In this document: positions 25,746 to 34,453 of the stretch, piece after piece
Position numbering within the stretch: position 1 is the first letter of the stretch
Layout: the number at the start of each line of letters is the position of its first letter
Assembly: GCF_041200175.1 (NCBI RefSeq)
Contig: NZ_CP165727.1
Coordinates: 2,170,001 to 2,234,000 of the forward strand
Source of the DNA: Streptomyces sp. R33
GTDB taxonomy: Bacteria; Actinomycetota; Actinomycetes; Streptomycetales; Streptomycetaceae
DNA length: 64,000 nt
Direction of reading: 5' to 3'
Translations under genes and position numbers: made by a program
The notes under the pieces: generated by a model
Seen by the model: only the letters and a program-made list of their open reading frames with translations
What the model was told of the DNA's origin: nothing
Databases searched by the model: none

Positions 25746-27479
25746 TCAGCCGAGCTCGGCCTCGTCGTACTCCGCGCCCGAGCCGGCCGCGGTGAGCTCC
25801 CGCAGCTCCACCCGGCGGATCTTGCCCGACACGGTCTTCGGCAGCTCCGCGAACTCGATCCGGCGGATCCGCTTGTACGGGGACAGCACCGCGCGGGAGT
25901 GCGCGAACAGCGCCCGTGCGGTCTCCGGCCCGGGCTCCCAGCCTGCGGCGAGCGCGATGTACGCCTTCGGTACGGCCAGCCGCAGCGGGTCGGGGGCCGG
26001 GACGACGGCGGCTTCGGCGACGGCCTCGTGCTCGAGCAGGGCGCTCTCCAGCTCGAACGGGCTGATCTTGTAGTCGGAGGCCTTGAAGACGTCGTCCGAG
26101 CGCCCGACGTAGGTGAGGTACCCGGCTTCGTCGCGCGAGGCGATGTCGCCGGTGCGGTAGAGCCCGTCCGCCATGGCCTCGGCGGTGCGCTCCGGGTCGT
26201 CCCGGTAGCCGGTCATCACCCCGGCGGGCCGGCTGCGCAGGTCCACGCAGAGTTCGCCCTCGTCGGGGGACTCCTTGCCGGTGACGGGGTCGAGGAGCAC
26301 GATCTCGTACCCGGGCGCCGGGCGCCCCATCGAGCCGGGCTTGACGGGGACCCCCGGGAAGTTGCCGACCTGCAGGGTGGTCTCGGTCTGGCCGAAACCG
26401 TCGCGGATGGTGACGCCCCAGGCCTCGCGTACCTTCTCGATGACCTCGGGATTGAGCGGCTCGCCCGCGGCGACGGCCTCGCGCGGAGGGGTGCGGAGCT
26501 TGGTGAGGTCGGACTGGATCAGCATCCGCCAGACGGTGGGCGGGGCGCAGAAGGTGGTCACGCCGTGCCGGTCCATTTCGGCCATCAGCCGCTCGGCGTC
26601 GAAGCGGGTGTAGTTGTGCACGAACACGGTGGCGCCGGCGTTCCACGGGGCGAAGAGGTTGGACCAGGCGTGCTTGGCCCAGCCGGGCGAGGCGATGTTC
26701 AGGTGCACGTCGCCGGGGCGCAGCCCGAGCCAGTACATGGTGGAGAGGTGCCCGATGGGGTACGAGGCGTGCGTGTGCTCGACGAGCTTGGGGCGGGCGG
26801 TGGTCCCGGAGGTGAAGTAGAGCATCAGCGGGTCGGTGGAGAGCGTCTCGCCGTCCGGCCGGAAGTGCGCGTCGGCCCCGTACATGTCCTCGAGCCGGCG
26901 CCAGCCGGTGGGTACGTCCGCTCCGGCGGCGATCCGGGTGTAGGTGCCGGGGACCTCGTCGAACTTGCCGGCGTCCTCGGCGCGCACGACGACGTGCCGT
27001 ACGTGGCCGCGTTCGATGCGGTCGCGCAGGTCCGCCGCGCCGAGCAGCGGGGTGGCGGGGATGACGACGGCGCGCAGCTTCATCGCGCCGAGCATGACCT
27101 CCCACAGCTCGCGCTGGTTGCCGAGCATGACCAGGACGCGGTCGCCGGCCGCGACGCCCTGGTCGCGCAGCCAGTTGGCGGCGGAGTCGGACCGTACGGC
27201 CAGCTCCCCGAAGGAGACGGACCGGCTGGTGCCGTCCTCCTCGACGATGCGCAGGGCGTCGGCGGCGTTGCCGGTGGCGATGCGGTCGAACCAGTCCAGG
27301 GCCCAGTTGAAGCGCTCGGGCCGCGGCCAGGTGAAGCCGGCGTGGGCGGCTTCGTAGTCGCCGCGGCGTTCGAGCAGGAAGTCGCGTGCGGCCAGGAACG
27401 CGGCGGTGGCGTCGCTGTTGATGAAGCCGGTGCCGGCGTTCTCGGGGCTTTCGGGGCTGTTGTGCGTCATGGGAGGCAT
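25746..27479 (-). CDS. AMP-binding acyl-CoA ligase (medium-chain type)
   Basis: The 577-residue enzyme activates a carboxylic acid with ATP and couples it to CoA. It shows the ANL core motifs in order: MLYFTSGTTARPKLVEHTH (about residue 225), DGFGQTETT (A5), ELCVDLRSRPAGV, RTGDIASRDEAGYLTYVGR (A7), SDDVFKASDYKISPFELES (A8) and SGKIRRVEL with the A10 lysine. ATG 27479 or ATG 27470 could start it; neither has a strong SD. Similar proteins include medium-chain acyl-CoA and benzoate-type ligases, so the acid cannot be named. It lies 36 bases downstream of the winged-helix gene on the same strand and may share its transcript. Confidence 0.88.
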   Translation of the reverse strand: MPPMTHNSPESPENAGTGFINSDATAAFLAARDFLLERRGDYEAAHAGFTWPRPERFNWALDWFDRIATGNAADALRIVEEDGTSRSVSFGELAVRSDSAANWLRDQGVAAGDRVLVMLGNQRELWEVMLGAMKLRAVVIPATPLLGAADLRDRIERGHVRHVVVRAEDAGKFDEVPGTYTRIAAGADVPTGWRRLEDMYGADAHFRPDGETLSTDPLMLYFTSGTTARPKLVEHTHASYPIGHLSTMYWLGLRPGDVHLNIASPGWAKHAWSNLFAPWNAGATVFVHNYTRFDAERLMAEMDRHGVTTFCAPPTVWRMLIQSDLTKLRTPPREAVAAGEPLNPEVIEKVREAWGVTIRDGFGQTETTLQVGNFPGVPVKPGSMGRPAPGYEIVLLDPVTGKESPDEGELCVDLRSRPAGVMTGYRDDPERTAEAMADGLYRTGDIASRDEAGYLTYVGRSDDVFKASDYKISPFELESALLEHEAVAEAAVVPAPDPLRLAVPKAYIALAAGWEPGPETARALFAHSRAVLSPYKRIRRIEFAELPKTVSGKIRRVELRELTAAGSGAEYDEAELG

Positions 27480-27515
27480 CGTGCCGTGCCTGTCGTACGC
27501 CCCACCAGAGCGGCG

Positions 27516-28631
27516 TCAGCCGCTGATTGACCCGAAGCGCACGGACGCGCGGCCGCCGTGGTCCGTCATGTCGGCGATCAACCGCTCCCCCTCGGCCACG
27601 ATCTCTTCCTTGTCCTCCTTCGACGCCTTCCCGAAGAGCTCGACGGTCAGCGTCCCCTCCTCGAGCCGCCACAGCCCGGCGAGGAACCCGTCGACGAGGA
27701 GGGTGCAGTGGGACTGGTTCCCGGTCCAGGTGCGCCCCTTGATCTCGGGGGCGACCACGCGGGTGCGGTCGGCGTGGGAGAGCAGCAGGTTGTCGAACTC
27801 CGGGAGGAAGCGGGGCGGTGCCGGCGTGTCGGCGTCGGGCCGGGGCGCGTCGGGCAGGTCGAACAGCTCGACGCCGTTCACGTCGCGGAAGACGGCCAGC
27901 TGCGGGCGCAGCCGCTCGAAGGCCTCCTTCAGCCGGGTCAGCCCGGCCCAGACCTGCATGTCCTTGACGGAGGCGGGCCCGAAGGCGCCGAGGTAGCGCA
28001 GTACGACGTCGTCCACGGCCTGCGGGGCCGCTGCGGCGGGTGCAGCGGGCGTGTCGAGCCACTGCTCCACGGTGGTGAGCCGTACCTGCCCGCTGCGTCC
28101 CCACACCCCCCGGGGCGTGACCTGGACGAGCGGGAGCCGGCACCGCGCGGCAACGGCCAGGGCCTGCGGATCGGCGTCCGGCCACTGCGTGAGCAGCTCC
28201 TCGCGGATCTCGCCCATCGTGCGGGGTTCGGCCTCGACGAACGCCCGCGCGAGCTCGCCGAGCCGCTCCAGGTCCACTCCGACGAGGCCCTTGCGGAAGT
28301 AGTTGACCTCCTGGTCCCGGGCGCCCTGGACCAGCGGCCGCAGGGTCAGCGCGTCGTGCGCGGTGTGGGTGTGGATGGTGGACCGCATGGTGACCATCCG
28401 GACCACCTGCCGGGACTCCATCAGCTCCGCGAGCTCGGCGGGCCGGAATCCGGCGAGCCGGGCGTGCAGCTGGAAGTAGGGCGGCTTCACGTTCTGCGCC
28501 TGGAGCCCGAGCAGGTGCGCGACGGCGTCCTGCGCGGACGTTGCGGCGCGGCTCAGGAGCAACTGGCGGGCGAGCGTGGCACGGTTGACGGAACGGGTGC
28601 CGAGTACGGGATGCGCGGTCCGGGAGGCCAT
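27516..28631 (-). CDS. Winged-helix DNA-binding domain protein (HTH_42/AlkZ-like)
   Basis: This 371-residue protein belongs to the winged-helix family DUF1006/HTH_42, whose characterised members AlkZ and AlkX/YcaQ are DNA glycosylases for alkylated or cross-linked bases. Visible features are RQLLLSRAATSAQDAVAHLL, GLQAQNVKPPYFQLHARL (the QAQ-type motif near residue 50), MVTMRSTIHTHTAHDAL with MRxTIH, and FLPEFDNLLLSHADRTRV near the C-terminus. ATG 28631 was chosen because upstream sequence is non-conserved and lies in the divergent promoter. Repair activity is inferred from the family only. Confidence 0.85.
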   Translation of the reverse strand: MASRTAHPVLGTRSVNRATLARQLLLSRAATSAQDAVAHLLGLQAQNVKPPYFQLHARLAGFRPAELAELMESRQVVRMVTMRSTIHTHTAHDALTLRPLVQGARDQEVNYFRKGLVGVDLERLGELARAFVEAEPRTMGEIREELLTQWPDADPQALAVAARCRLPLVQVTPRGVWGRSGQVRLTTVEQWLDTPAAPAAAAPQAVDDVVLRYLGAFGPASVKDMQVWAGLTRLKEAFERLRPQLAVFRDVNGVELFDLPDAPRPDADTPAPPRFLPEFDNLLLSHADRTRVVAPEIKGRTWTGNQSHCTLLVDGFLAGLWRLEEGTLTVELFGKASKEDKEEIVAEGERLIADMTDHGGRASVRFGSISG

Positions 28632-28708
28632 GGACAGCAAGCTACCCCCGGTTGCGGACAGATACGGTCCTCGACAAGGGGCCCGATATCCTTCGATCGC
28701 CCGAAATG

Positions 28709-28744
28709 CACGCTCGACAACACGCTCGACAACACGTGCGACAG
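28709..28744. repeat. Three tandem 12-bp repeats between divergent promoters
   Basis: CACGCTCGACAA occurs twice in a row (28709-28720, 28721-28732), followed by a degenerate third copy CACGTGCGACAG (28733-28744). The array lies between the divergent winged-helix and CorA starts, 28 bases before the corA start, so it may be a cooperative protein-binding site. Confidence 0.6.
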
Positions 28745-28771
28745 ACACCTTCGACCGGGAGCTGACCTGCG

Positions 28772-29935
28772 ATGTCGGAGCGCCCAGACCGCCGCCCCTC
28801 GCCGTCCGGGAAACGCCCTGGATGGCGCCGCCCCACTCCCCCGCCCGCCACGCCACCCGCCTCCCCGCCGGCCGGCCCGAAACCCGCGCCGGCGCCGGCC
28901 CCTCCTCCGAACCACCGCAGCGTGATCGACTCCGCCGTCTACCGCGACGGCCGGCGCATCGCCTCCCCCGCGACCCTCGCGGAGACGTTCCGCCAGCTGC
29001 GCGACCAGCCCGACGGCATGGCCTGGATCGGCCTGCACCGCCCCACCGAGCCCGAGCTCCACTCCCTCGCCGCCGAGTTCAACCTCCACGAGCTCGCCGT
29101 CGAGGACGCCCTCGAGGCCCACCAGCGCCCCAAGCTGGAACGCTACGGCGACACCCTCTTCGTCGTCCTGCGTGCTGCGCGCTACCTCGACGCCCCGGAG
29201 GAGGTCGAGTTCGGCGAGCTGCACATCTTCGTCGGCCCGGACTTCCTGATCACGGTCCGCCACGGCGCCGCCCCGGACCTCTCCGCGGTCCGCCGGCGCA
29301 TGGAAGAGACCCCGGAGCTCCTCTCCCTCGGTCCCGAGGCCGCCCTGTACGCGATCCTCGACGCGGTGGTCGACGGCTACGCGCCGGTGGTCGCGGGCGT
29401 CCAGAACGACATGGACGAGATCGAGACGGAGGTCTTCCGCGGCGAACCGGAGGTCTCCCGCCGCATCTACGAACTCTCCCGCGAAATGGTCGAGTTCCAG
29501 CGCGCCACCCGCCCCCTGGTCGGCATGCTCCACGGCCTGATGGCCGGCTTCGCGAAGTACGGCACGGACGAGGAACTCCAGCGCTACCTCCGCGACGTGG
29601 CCGACCACGTCACCCACACCAGCGAACGCGTCGACGGCTTCCGCCAGGCCCTGACGGACATCCTGACGGTCAACGCCACCCTGGTCTCCCAACAACAGAA
29701 CGCCGAAATGCGCGCCCTGGCCGAAGCCGGCTTCGAACAGAACGAGGAGATCAAGAAGATCTCCTCATGGGCTGCCATTTTGTTTGCTCCCACATTGGTG
29801 GGAACCATCTACGGCATGAACTTCGAGACCATGCCGGAACTGCACTGGGCAGCGGGCTACCCTTTCGCGATCATGCTGATGGCGGTGGTCTGTACGAGCC
29901 TGTACGTCATCTTCAAGAAGCGCGACTGGCTGTAG
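28772..29935 (+). CDS. corA: CorA-family divalent metal transporter
   Basis: The 387-residue inner-membrane Mg/Co channel protein has a proline-rich N-terminal tail (residues 1-50) and a large cytoplasmic alpha/beta and coiled-coil domain (about 50-320). Two C-terminal membrane helices follow, with the signature YGMNFETMPEL in the loop between them. The last residues are basic (FKKRDWL), as expected for the family. ATG 28772 comes after GGGAGCTGACCTGCG with a weak SD. It is the last clearly chromosomal gene before the integrative element. Confidence 0.93.
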   Translation: MSERPDRRPSPSGKRPGWRRPTPPPATPPASPPAGPKPAPAPAPPPNHRSVIDSAVYRDGRRIASPATLAETFRQLRDQPDGMAWIGLHRPTEPELHSLAAEFNLHELAVEDALEAHQRPKLERYGDTLFVVLRAARYLDAPEEVEFGELHIFVGPDFLITVRHGAAPDLSAVRRRMEETPELLSLGPEAALYAILDAVVDGYAPVVAGVQNDMDEIETEVFRGEPEVSRRIYELSREMVEFQRATRPLVGMLHGLMAGFAKYGTDEELQRYLRDVADHVTHTSERVDGFRQALTDILTVNATLVSQQQNAEMRALAEAGFEQNEEIKKISSWAAILFAPTLVGTIYGMNFETMPELHWAAGYPFAIMLMAVVCTSLYVIFKKRDWL

Positions 29936-30334
29936 CGAACCACTGCACGAGCTTGATCGACTTAGCGCAAGCGAACCTCGAATGACGTCCCCAGAGGCAC
30001 CGTGGGGAGAATCTGGGGAGAATGTGCGGCAAGGGGTCGCCCGGACTCGGCGTCGTCACCTCAACGGGGGCGGCGCCCGGCGCAGTCATCGCTGACCGCG
30101 CTCCGCGGGAAATGGCCATTCGGCACACCCTGCGATTCCACAGCGTGGCACACGACCGAAAAGCTGCGGCGCAGGCCAGCAGGCTGTGCAGCCGGCCGGA
30201 CATTCCCGAAGACATGGCCGACTTGCACTCTTGTCACCCACACGATCATGACGGTGCATCAGTTTCTCTCAGTGGCCGCCGCTACAACCGATCTGGAGGT
30301 CCGCACGGCGCGGACCGATGGGGAGGGATTCGGC
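29936..30334. other. Intergenic region at the left edge of the element
   Basis: No gene or tRNA is recognised in these 399 bases. GGGGAGAAT occurs twice in tandem (30003-30011 and 30014-30022). The region marks the junction between corA and the mobile-element genes and may hold an attachment site, but no matching second copy was identified. Confidence 0.4.
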
Positions 30335-30547
30335 ATGCCGAAGGTTCCGGACGGATACGTGCGCGTACGAAGCCACCTCCGCCGCAAGCCGGGCCCGAAG
30401 TCCGCCAAGGGCCTGAGCGTCTGGGCCATCGCCGGCCTGTGTGCGGTGGTGTGGCTCTGGGGCCAGATCTTCGGGTTCGGCGACAGCTCCGCCGAGCAGC
30501 AGCCCGTGCCGAAGCCCGGCGTCTCCGCGCCGGCGGGCGGGCAGTGA
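30335..30547 (+). CDS. Small single-pass membrane protein
   Basis: This 70-residue protein starts at ATG 30335 behind GGGAGGG. It has a basic N-terminus (RVRSHLRRKPGPKSAKG), one hydrophobic helix (LSVWAIAGLCAVVWLWGQIF, about residues 27-46) and a short proline-rich tail. The stop overlaps the GTG of the following membrane-linked nuclease (GTGA), so the two are co-translated and may form a membrane complex. Tiny partners of this kind often precede Mrr-type nuclease genes in streptomycete mobile elements, by recollection. Function unknown. Confidence 0.7.
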   Translation: MPKVPDGYVRVRSHLRRKPGPKSAKGLSVWAIAGLCAVVWLWGQIFGFGDSSAEQQPVPKPGVSAPAGGQ

Positions 30548-31230
30548 CGGCCCGGCGGCGGCGAAGCATCCGGTGGCGACCGCGCAGTACCGCAGACGTC
30601 CTGGGTGCGGCAGCCGTTGCCCTCGCTCTCGCAGTCGCCCTGGCACAGGCCGCATCGCGCCTCCTTGCGAGGGCCGCCGAGAGCTGGCCGCTGCTGATCC
30701 TGATCGGTCTGGCCCTCGCCACCGGCTTGGTCTGCCTCGGGCTACGGCGCTCCCGCCGGAACCGCGCGGACAGCGAGAGGCTGGCTCGTCTGCGCATCAC
30801 CTTGGCCGAGTTGGACGAAATGGACGACCAGCAGTTCGAGTACGCGCTGCGCGATCTCCTCGTCCGCGACGGCTGGGCGGCCACGAAAGTGGGCCGGGGC
30901 GGAGACCAGGCCGCGGACGTGATCGGCGTCCTGATCCCCCTCGGCCGGATCGTGGTGCAGGCGAAGCACACCCGCGTCGGCGGCAAGGTCGGCTCGTCGG
31001 TGATGTACGAGGTGAAGGGCACGGCAGGCCCCGCGCACAGGGCGGACCACGCGGTCGTCGTCACCAACGGCTCCTTCACGCGCGACGCCATGGCCTGGGG
31101 CGACCGCCACGGAGTCCACTGGGTCGACCGCGACCGACTCGACCAATGGGCCCACAAGGGCAAGGCCCTGCACGAACTGCTCAGACTGCCCTCGCGGCGC
31201 CCCCGCCTGCCCTGGCGTCGAGCGGCATGA
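30544..31230 (+). CDS. Membrane-anchored Mrr-type restriction endonuclease
   Basis: The 228-residue protein starts with two hydrophobic segments (DVLGAAAVALALAVALAQAA and WPLLILIGLALATGLVCLGL). It then has an Mrr-like PD-(D/E)XK nuclease domain: FEYALRDLLVRDGWAATKVG, GDQAADVIGV with the aspartate, and IVVQAKHTRVGGKVG with the QxK pair, then AVVVTNGSFT. GTG 30544 overlaps the previous stop. Mrr-family enzymes cut modified foreign DNA; a membrane anchor would place cutting at the site of DNA entry. The gene is convergent with the integrase and separated from it by a strong terminator. It may be defence cargo of the element. Confidence 0.82.
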   Translation: MTARRRRSIRWRPRSTADVLGAAAVALALAVALAQAASRLLARAAESWPLLILIGLALATGLVCLGLRRSRRNRADSERLARLRITLAELDEMDDQQFEYALRDLLVRDGWAATKVGRGGDQAADVIGVLIPLGRIVVQAKHTRVGGKVGSSVMYEVKGTAGPAHRADHAVVVTNGSFTRDAMAWGDRHGVHWVDRDRLDQWAHKGKALHELLRLPSRRPRLPWRRAA

Positions 31231-31253
31231 GACGCAGATCCTGACCCACCAAC

Positions 31254-31293
31254 GAGAACGGGTGGCACAGCATGAGCTGTGCCACCCGTTCTC
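31254..31293. terminator. Perfect 18-bp hairpin between nuclease and integrase
   Basis: Arms GAGAACGGGTGGCACAGC (31254-31271) and complement (31276-31293) with an ATGA loop. The right arm overlaps the integrase stop codon region, so it terminates both convergent transcripts. Confidence 0.85.
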
Positions 31294-32539
31294 AAGCAAG
31301 GGCAAGGTCGTCTGGGACGTACTGAGGGGCCACACCGAGCAGCGCATCGACTGCCGCGCGGCCCTTGCCGCCGGCCTCGGGCATGAAGTGGGCGTAGTGG
31401 TCGAGGGTGATGGTCGGGCTGGAGTGGCCGAGCCATCGGGCGAGGGTGACGACGGATTCACCCGCCTCGAGGATCACGGAGGCGTAGGTGTGTCGGAGTA
31501 CGTGGAAGCCGTCCTTGCGGGAGGCCTTCCAGCGCTGGCCCTTCTCCCTCAGGGGGATCACGCCGGCCTTCGCGAGGGCGGGCTTCCACACCTCGTCGTT
31601 GAAGACGTTGGCGCGGATCGCGTTGCCGTAGGTCGTGGTCAGGACCAGCGGGTAGGAGCGCTTCTCCCGGTCGGGTTCGGGGCCGCCCCAGGGCAGCTCG
31701 ACTTCGACGGCCGTGTGTTGCAGGAAGTGTGCGCGCAGCTCGGCGGCCACCGAAGGCGGCATGTCGACGACCCGGGTCTTACCGCCCTTGGGGAGAGTGA
31801 AGTACAGGCGGCCGTACAGGAGCTGGACCTGTCGGCGGACGCGGATGAGGCCGCGCCCGAAGTCGACGTCCATCGGCGACAGCCCGAAGACTTCCCCCTG
31901 ACGCAGCCCGCACCCGAGGGCGACGACGACGGCGATCTGGTACCGCTGGTTGATGACGCCCCGCACCCGTTGCGCGGTCTCCAGCGGCCAAGCCTCCCGT
32001 TGGTCCTCCGGGGCCTTGGGCCAGCGCACGGACTTGGCACGCATCGGGTTGCGGACCAGGCGCTTGTCGTCGATCGCCGTCTCGAAGACGTTCGAGAGGG
32101 TGGTGAGGATCTGCCGGGCGTAGCGCGGTGCGCACTCGGCTTCGAGCGTGGCGACGTAGCCGCGCAGGACCGATGCGGTGACGTCCCGCAGCGCGACGTC
32201 ACCGATGTGCGGGAGTACGTGGAGGCGCACACGCTCGTCCACCCGCTTGACCGTGCCCGGTGCTCCTCGCACGCCCGCCTGCCAGTGGCGCGCGATGTAG
32301 TCGGCGACGGTGATGGAGCCGTCGCGCGGGTCGACGAACTCGCCCCGTTCGCTGTCGGTGCCGGCCCTGCGGAGCCACGCCTTGGCGTCCTCCAGCGTGT
32401 CGAACGACATGCCCCGGACACCCGGGATGCCCGCGACCCGGTAGCGGCTGCCCTTGCCGTACCGGGCGGTGCGCTCGCGCTTGCCGGTGACGGGGTCCTT
32501 CTTCTTGTTGATCCAGCGGTCTTCGATATAGCCGGCCAA
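31292..32539 (-). CDS. int: Tyrosine site-specific integrase
   Basis: The 415-residue recombinase integrates and excises the element. Catalytic residues are all present: Arg213 in GLRQGE, a lysine in LPKGGKTR (251-254 region), His346 and Arg349 in HVLRHTY, His372 in WLGHSS and Tyr382 in TLDHYAH. The N-terminal arm-binding region (about 1-60) and a core-binding domain (70-180) precede them. The start is TTG 32539 behind AAGGAA. It is followed on the same strand by nothing but the terminator, and preceded by the excisionase gene, the usual xis-int order of actinomycete integrative elements. Confidence 0.95.
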   Translation of the reverse strand: MAGYIEDRWINKKKDPVTGKRERTARYGKGSRYRVAGIPGVRGMSFDTLEDAKAWLRRAGTDSERGEFVDPRDGSITVADYIARHWQAGVRGAPGTVKRVDERVRLHVLPHIGDVALRDVTASVLRGYVATLEAECAPRYARQILTTLSNVFETAIDDKRLVRNPMRAKSVRWPKAPEDQREAWPLETAQRVRGVINQRYQIAVVVALGCGLRQGEVFGLSPMDVDFGRGLIRVRRQVQLLYGRLYFTLPKGGKTRVVDMPPSVAAELRAHFLQHTAVEVELPWGGPEPDREKRSYPLVLTTTYGNAIRANVFNDEVWKPALAKAGVIPLREKGQRWKASRKDGFHVLRHTYASVILEAGESVVTLARWLGHSSPTITLDHYAHFMPEAGGKGRAAVDALLGVAPQYVPDDLALA

Positions 32540-32584
32540 GTGTTTCCTTGCAGCTAGGGGTTCGGGACGGTCGGCCGGAAGCCG

Positions 32585-32902
32585 TCAGACGGTTACCGAG
32601 TAGGCAGCGCGCCGCTGCGGTGCGGCGCTCACGGGGTTGAGGTCGGGGTTGGAGCGGGAGTCCGCCTGCTCCTGCGCACGTATCCACGCGTCGAGCGCGT
32701 CGACCCTGTACGTCACCCGCCCGCGGGCGCCCATCCGGAAGCTGGGCGGCCCCTGCCGTCGGTGACGCCAGACGTAAAGCGTCTTGGGTGAAATGCCGAG
32801 ATACGCGGCCGTTTCCTGGACCCCGAGAAACGCACGGCCGACGGTGGAACGGTGGCGAAATTCGGGGGAACCGACAGAGGAAATCGGATCGACGACGGAC
32901 AA
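32585..32902 (-). CDS. xis: Excisionase-type helix-turn-helix protein
   Basis: This 105-residue MerR-like excisionase has the winged HTH GVQETAAYLGISPKTLYVWR and ends the motif with RVTYRVDALDAWIRAQE, the pattern of streptomycete Xis proteins. TTG 32902 was chosen because AAGGA lies seven bases upstream. A longer form from GTG 32947 would add a non-conserved stretch. It lies 45 bases upstream of int on the same strand and probably bends the attachment sites for excision and directs the integrase. Confidence 0.85.
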   Translation of the reverse strand: MSVVDPISSVGSPEFRHRSTVGRAFLGVQETAAYLGISPKTLYVWRHRRQGPPSFRMGARGRVTYRVDALDAWIRAQEQADSRSNPDLNPVSAAPQRRAAYSVTV

Positions 32903-32990
32903 GCGAAGTTCCTTACGAAGGGGACGGGGAAATAGACCACTGGCCACGCACGGGCGCAGCGGCCTCCAGGGACCACCAATGGTGCGGAGA

Positions 32991-33015
32991 ATCCCCGGTT
33001 TCGGAAACCGGGGAT
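32991..33015. promoter_or_regulatory. 25-bp perfect palindrome between xis and the repressor gene
   Basis: ATCCCCGGTTTC (32991-33002) and its complement (33004-33015) flank one centre base. It lies between the repressor stop and the xis start. Related TTTCG cores occur at about 33412 and 33538, upstream of the repressor and replication genes. It may be a repressor operator or a short-loop terminator. Confidence 0.5.
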
Positions 33016-33021
33016 CGTCGG

Positions 33022-33306
33022 CTATATTCCGCCCACCCTCAGCGACTCGGGGTGGCTCGACGAAGCAGCGAGAAGCGCGTGCGGCGGCGCTCCGAGGGCT
33101 GCGGCGATGGCGACGAGGTCGTCGATGTCGCAGCGGCGTACCGTGCGTTCGATGCGGGAGAGCGCGGTGAAGGTCATGGGGCGACCAAGTGCGGTGACCC
33201 GGGCGGCGAGCTGGCGCTGGGAGTAGCCACGGGCCACGCGGGTGCGTTCGATGGCGTGGGCGGCGGCGCGTCCGGCGGGTCCGATTTCGAGAGGGCGTGG
33301 CGGCAT
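33022..33306 (-). CDS. XRE-family repressor of the element
   Basis: The 94-residue protein carries a Cro/CI-type HTH: RVARGYSQRQLAARVTALG followed by TFTALSRIERTVRRCDIDDL. It has little beyond the DNA-binding domain. ATG 33306 was chosen over upstream starts because the conserved fold begins shortly after. It is transcribed away from the replication genes, so the spacer 33307-33560 contains both promoters. This is the normal position for the maintenance repressor of an integrative element. Confidence 0.8.
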   Translation of the reverse strand: MPPRPLEIGPAGRAAAHAIERTRVARGYSQRQLAARVTALGRPMTFTALSRIERTVRRCDIDDLVAIAAALGAPPHALLAASSSHPESLRVGGI

Positions 33307-33559
33307 TGGTGTGTTGTAGCTTGCCCGCAGGAGGCTAGGGAAGGGATTCCCCGTCTGCTGTGAGCGATCCCGGCCCGACATCGAATATCGCGGGCGATTT
33401 CACCGACCGGGGTTTCGGGTTTACGGTCGTGCGTCCGGAAGACCTTTCACGGCCGCTTGAGTCAGGCCTGGACTTCTGGACCCGGGGTGTGGCTGTGTTG
33501 TCCACGCACCCCGGCCCCGTCGGTTTCCCTACCCCGATTTCGAAAGGCGGTCGACCTCC

Positions 33560-34453
33560 ATCGCCCGTATCCGCACCATCAAGCCCGAGGCCTTCGCCTC
33601 CGAGTCCCTGGCGGCCGTGTCGCTGAGCGCCGAGCGGACCTTCTTCGGCCTGCTCACCCAAGCCGACGATAAGGGCCGCATCCGCGACCAGTCCGCCGTC
33701 ATCGCCGGACAGTTGTGGTCACTGCGCCGCGAACACGGCCCGGTGGAGGTCGAGGACGACCTGACGCAGCTCGACGCCGCCGGCCTGATCTGCCGCTACG
33801 AGGGCGGGGACGGAAGGCAGTACCTGCACGTCGTAGCGTTCGCCCTCCACCAGAAGATCAACCGCCCCAGCATCAGCAGGATCCCGTCCTGCCCGCACCA
33901 CGACCTCGGCGTCCCGCGTGAGCCCTCACCGCCGGTACACGGAACCGTCACGGAGGCCTCCAGGAGGGGTCAGGCAGCATGCAGTGAGGCCGCCATGAGC
34001 AGGGACTCCGCAGGTCAAAGGCAGTTCAGTGAGTCCTCACAGCCGGTTGCGGGAGGGCTCACCGAACCTGACGTGAGCCCTCAGCGTCCGGATCTAGGAC
34101 CTAGGAACAGGGATCTAGGAACTACTCCGTTGGGGGGCGCGAGCGCCCCCGCGCCCCAGACCGTCTCGGCGAAGGACCTCATCACCGAGTACGCCGCGGC
34201 CTGCGAGCACCGCCCTCCCTCCACCGTGCTAGGCCAACTCGGGCAGGAGGCCAAGAAGCTCCTCGACGAGGGCATCGACCCCGCCCACGTACGAGCCGGT
34301 CTCGACCGCCACCGGGCCAAGGGCCTCCACCCGAAGACCCTGCCCAGCCTCGTACACGAGGTCATGAATGCGGAGCCCGCAGCACCCACCGTCACCCACC
34401 GCCCCTGGACCAACCCCACCGACGTCGCCGCCGCCTACGGAGGTTCCCTCTGA
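33560..34453 (+). CDS. DnaD-like phage-type replication protein
   Basis: The protein starts with the pattern ARIRTIKPEAFASESLAAVS, then LSAERTFFGLLTQADDKGR and a winged-helix-like region (SLRREHGPVEVEDDLTQLDA), as in phage replication proteins that act with a DnaC-type loader. The conserved N-terminus begins at 33560, where the codon is ATC preceded by AAAGGCGG. No ATG, GTG or TTG lies in frame between the upstream stop (33458) and GTG 33617. Thus either an ATC start is used, or the start has mutated and translation now begins 19 residues late. The middle (about 100-190) is a poor-complexity linker. The stop overlaps the next gene. Confidence 0.65.
   Translation: MARIRTIKPEAFASESLAAVSLSAERTFFGLLTQADDKGRIRDQSAVIAGQLWSLRREHGPVEVEDDLTQLDAAGLICRYEGGDGRQYLHVVAFALHQKINRPSISRIPSCPHHDLGVPREPSPPVHGTVTEASRRGQAACSEAAMSRDSAGQRQFSESSQPVAGGLTEPDVSPQRPDLGPRNRDLGTTPLGGASAPAPQTVSAKDLITEYAAACEHRPPSTVLGQLGQEAKKLLDEGIDPAHVRAGLDRHRAKGLHPKTLPSLVHEVMNAEPAAPTVTHRPWTNPTDVAAAYGGSL

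Noticed and set aside
29936-30334. tRNA gene as integration target
   Set aside because: No cloverleaf-compatible sequence with a T-arm GTTCRA motif and acceptor stem was seen.
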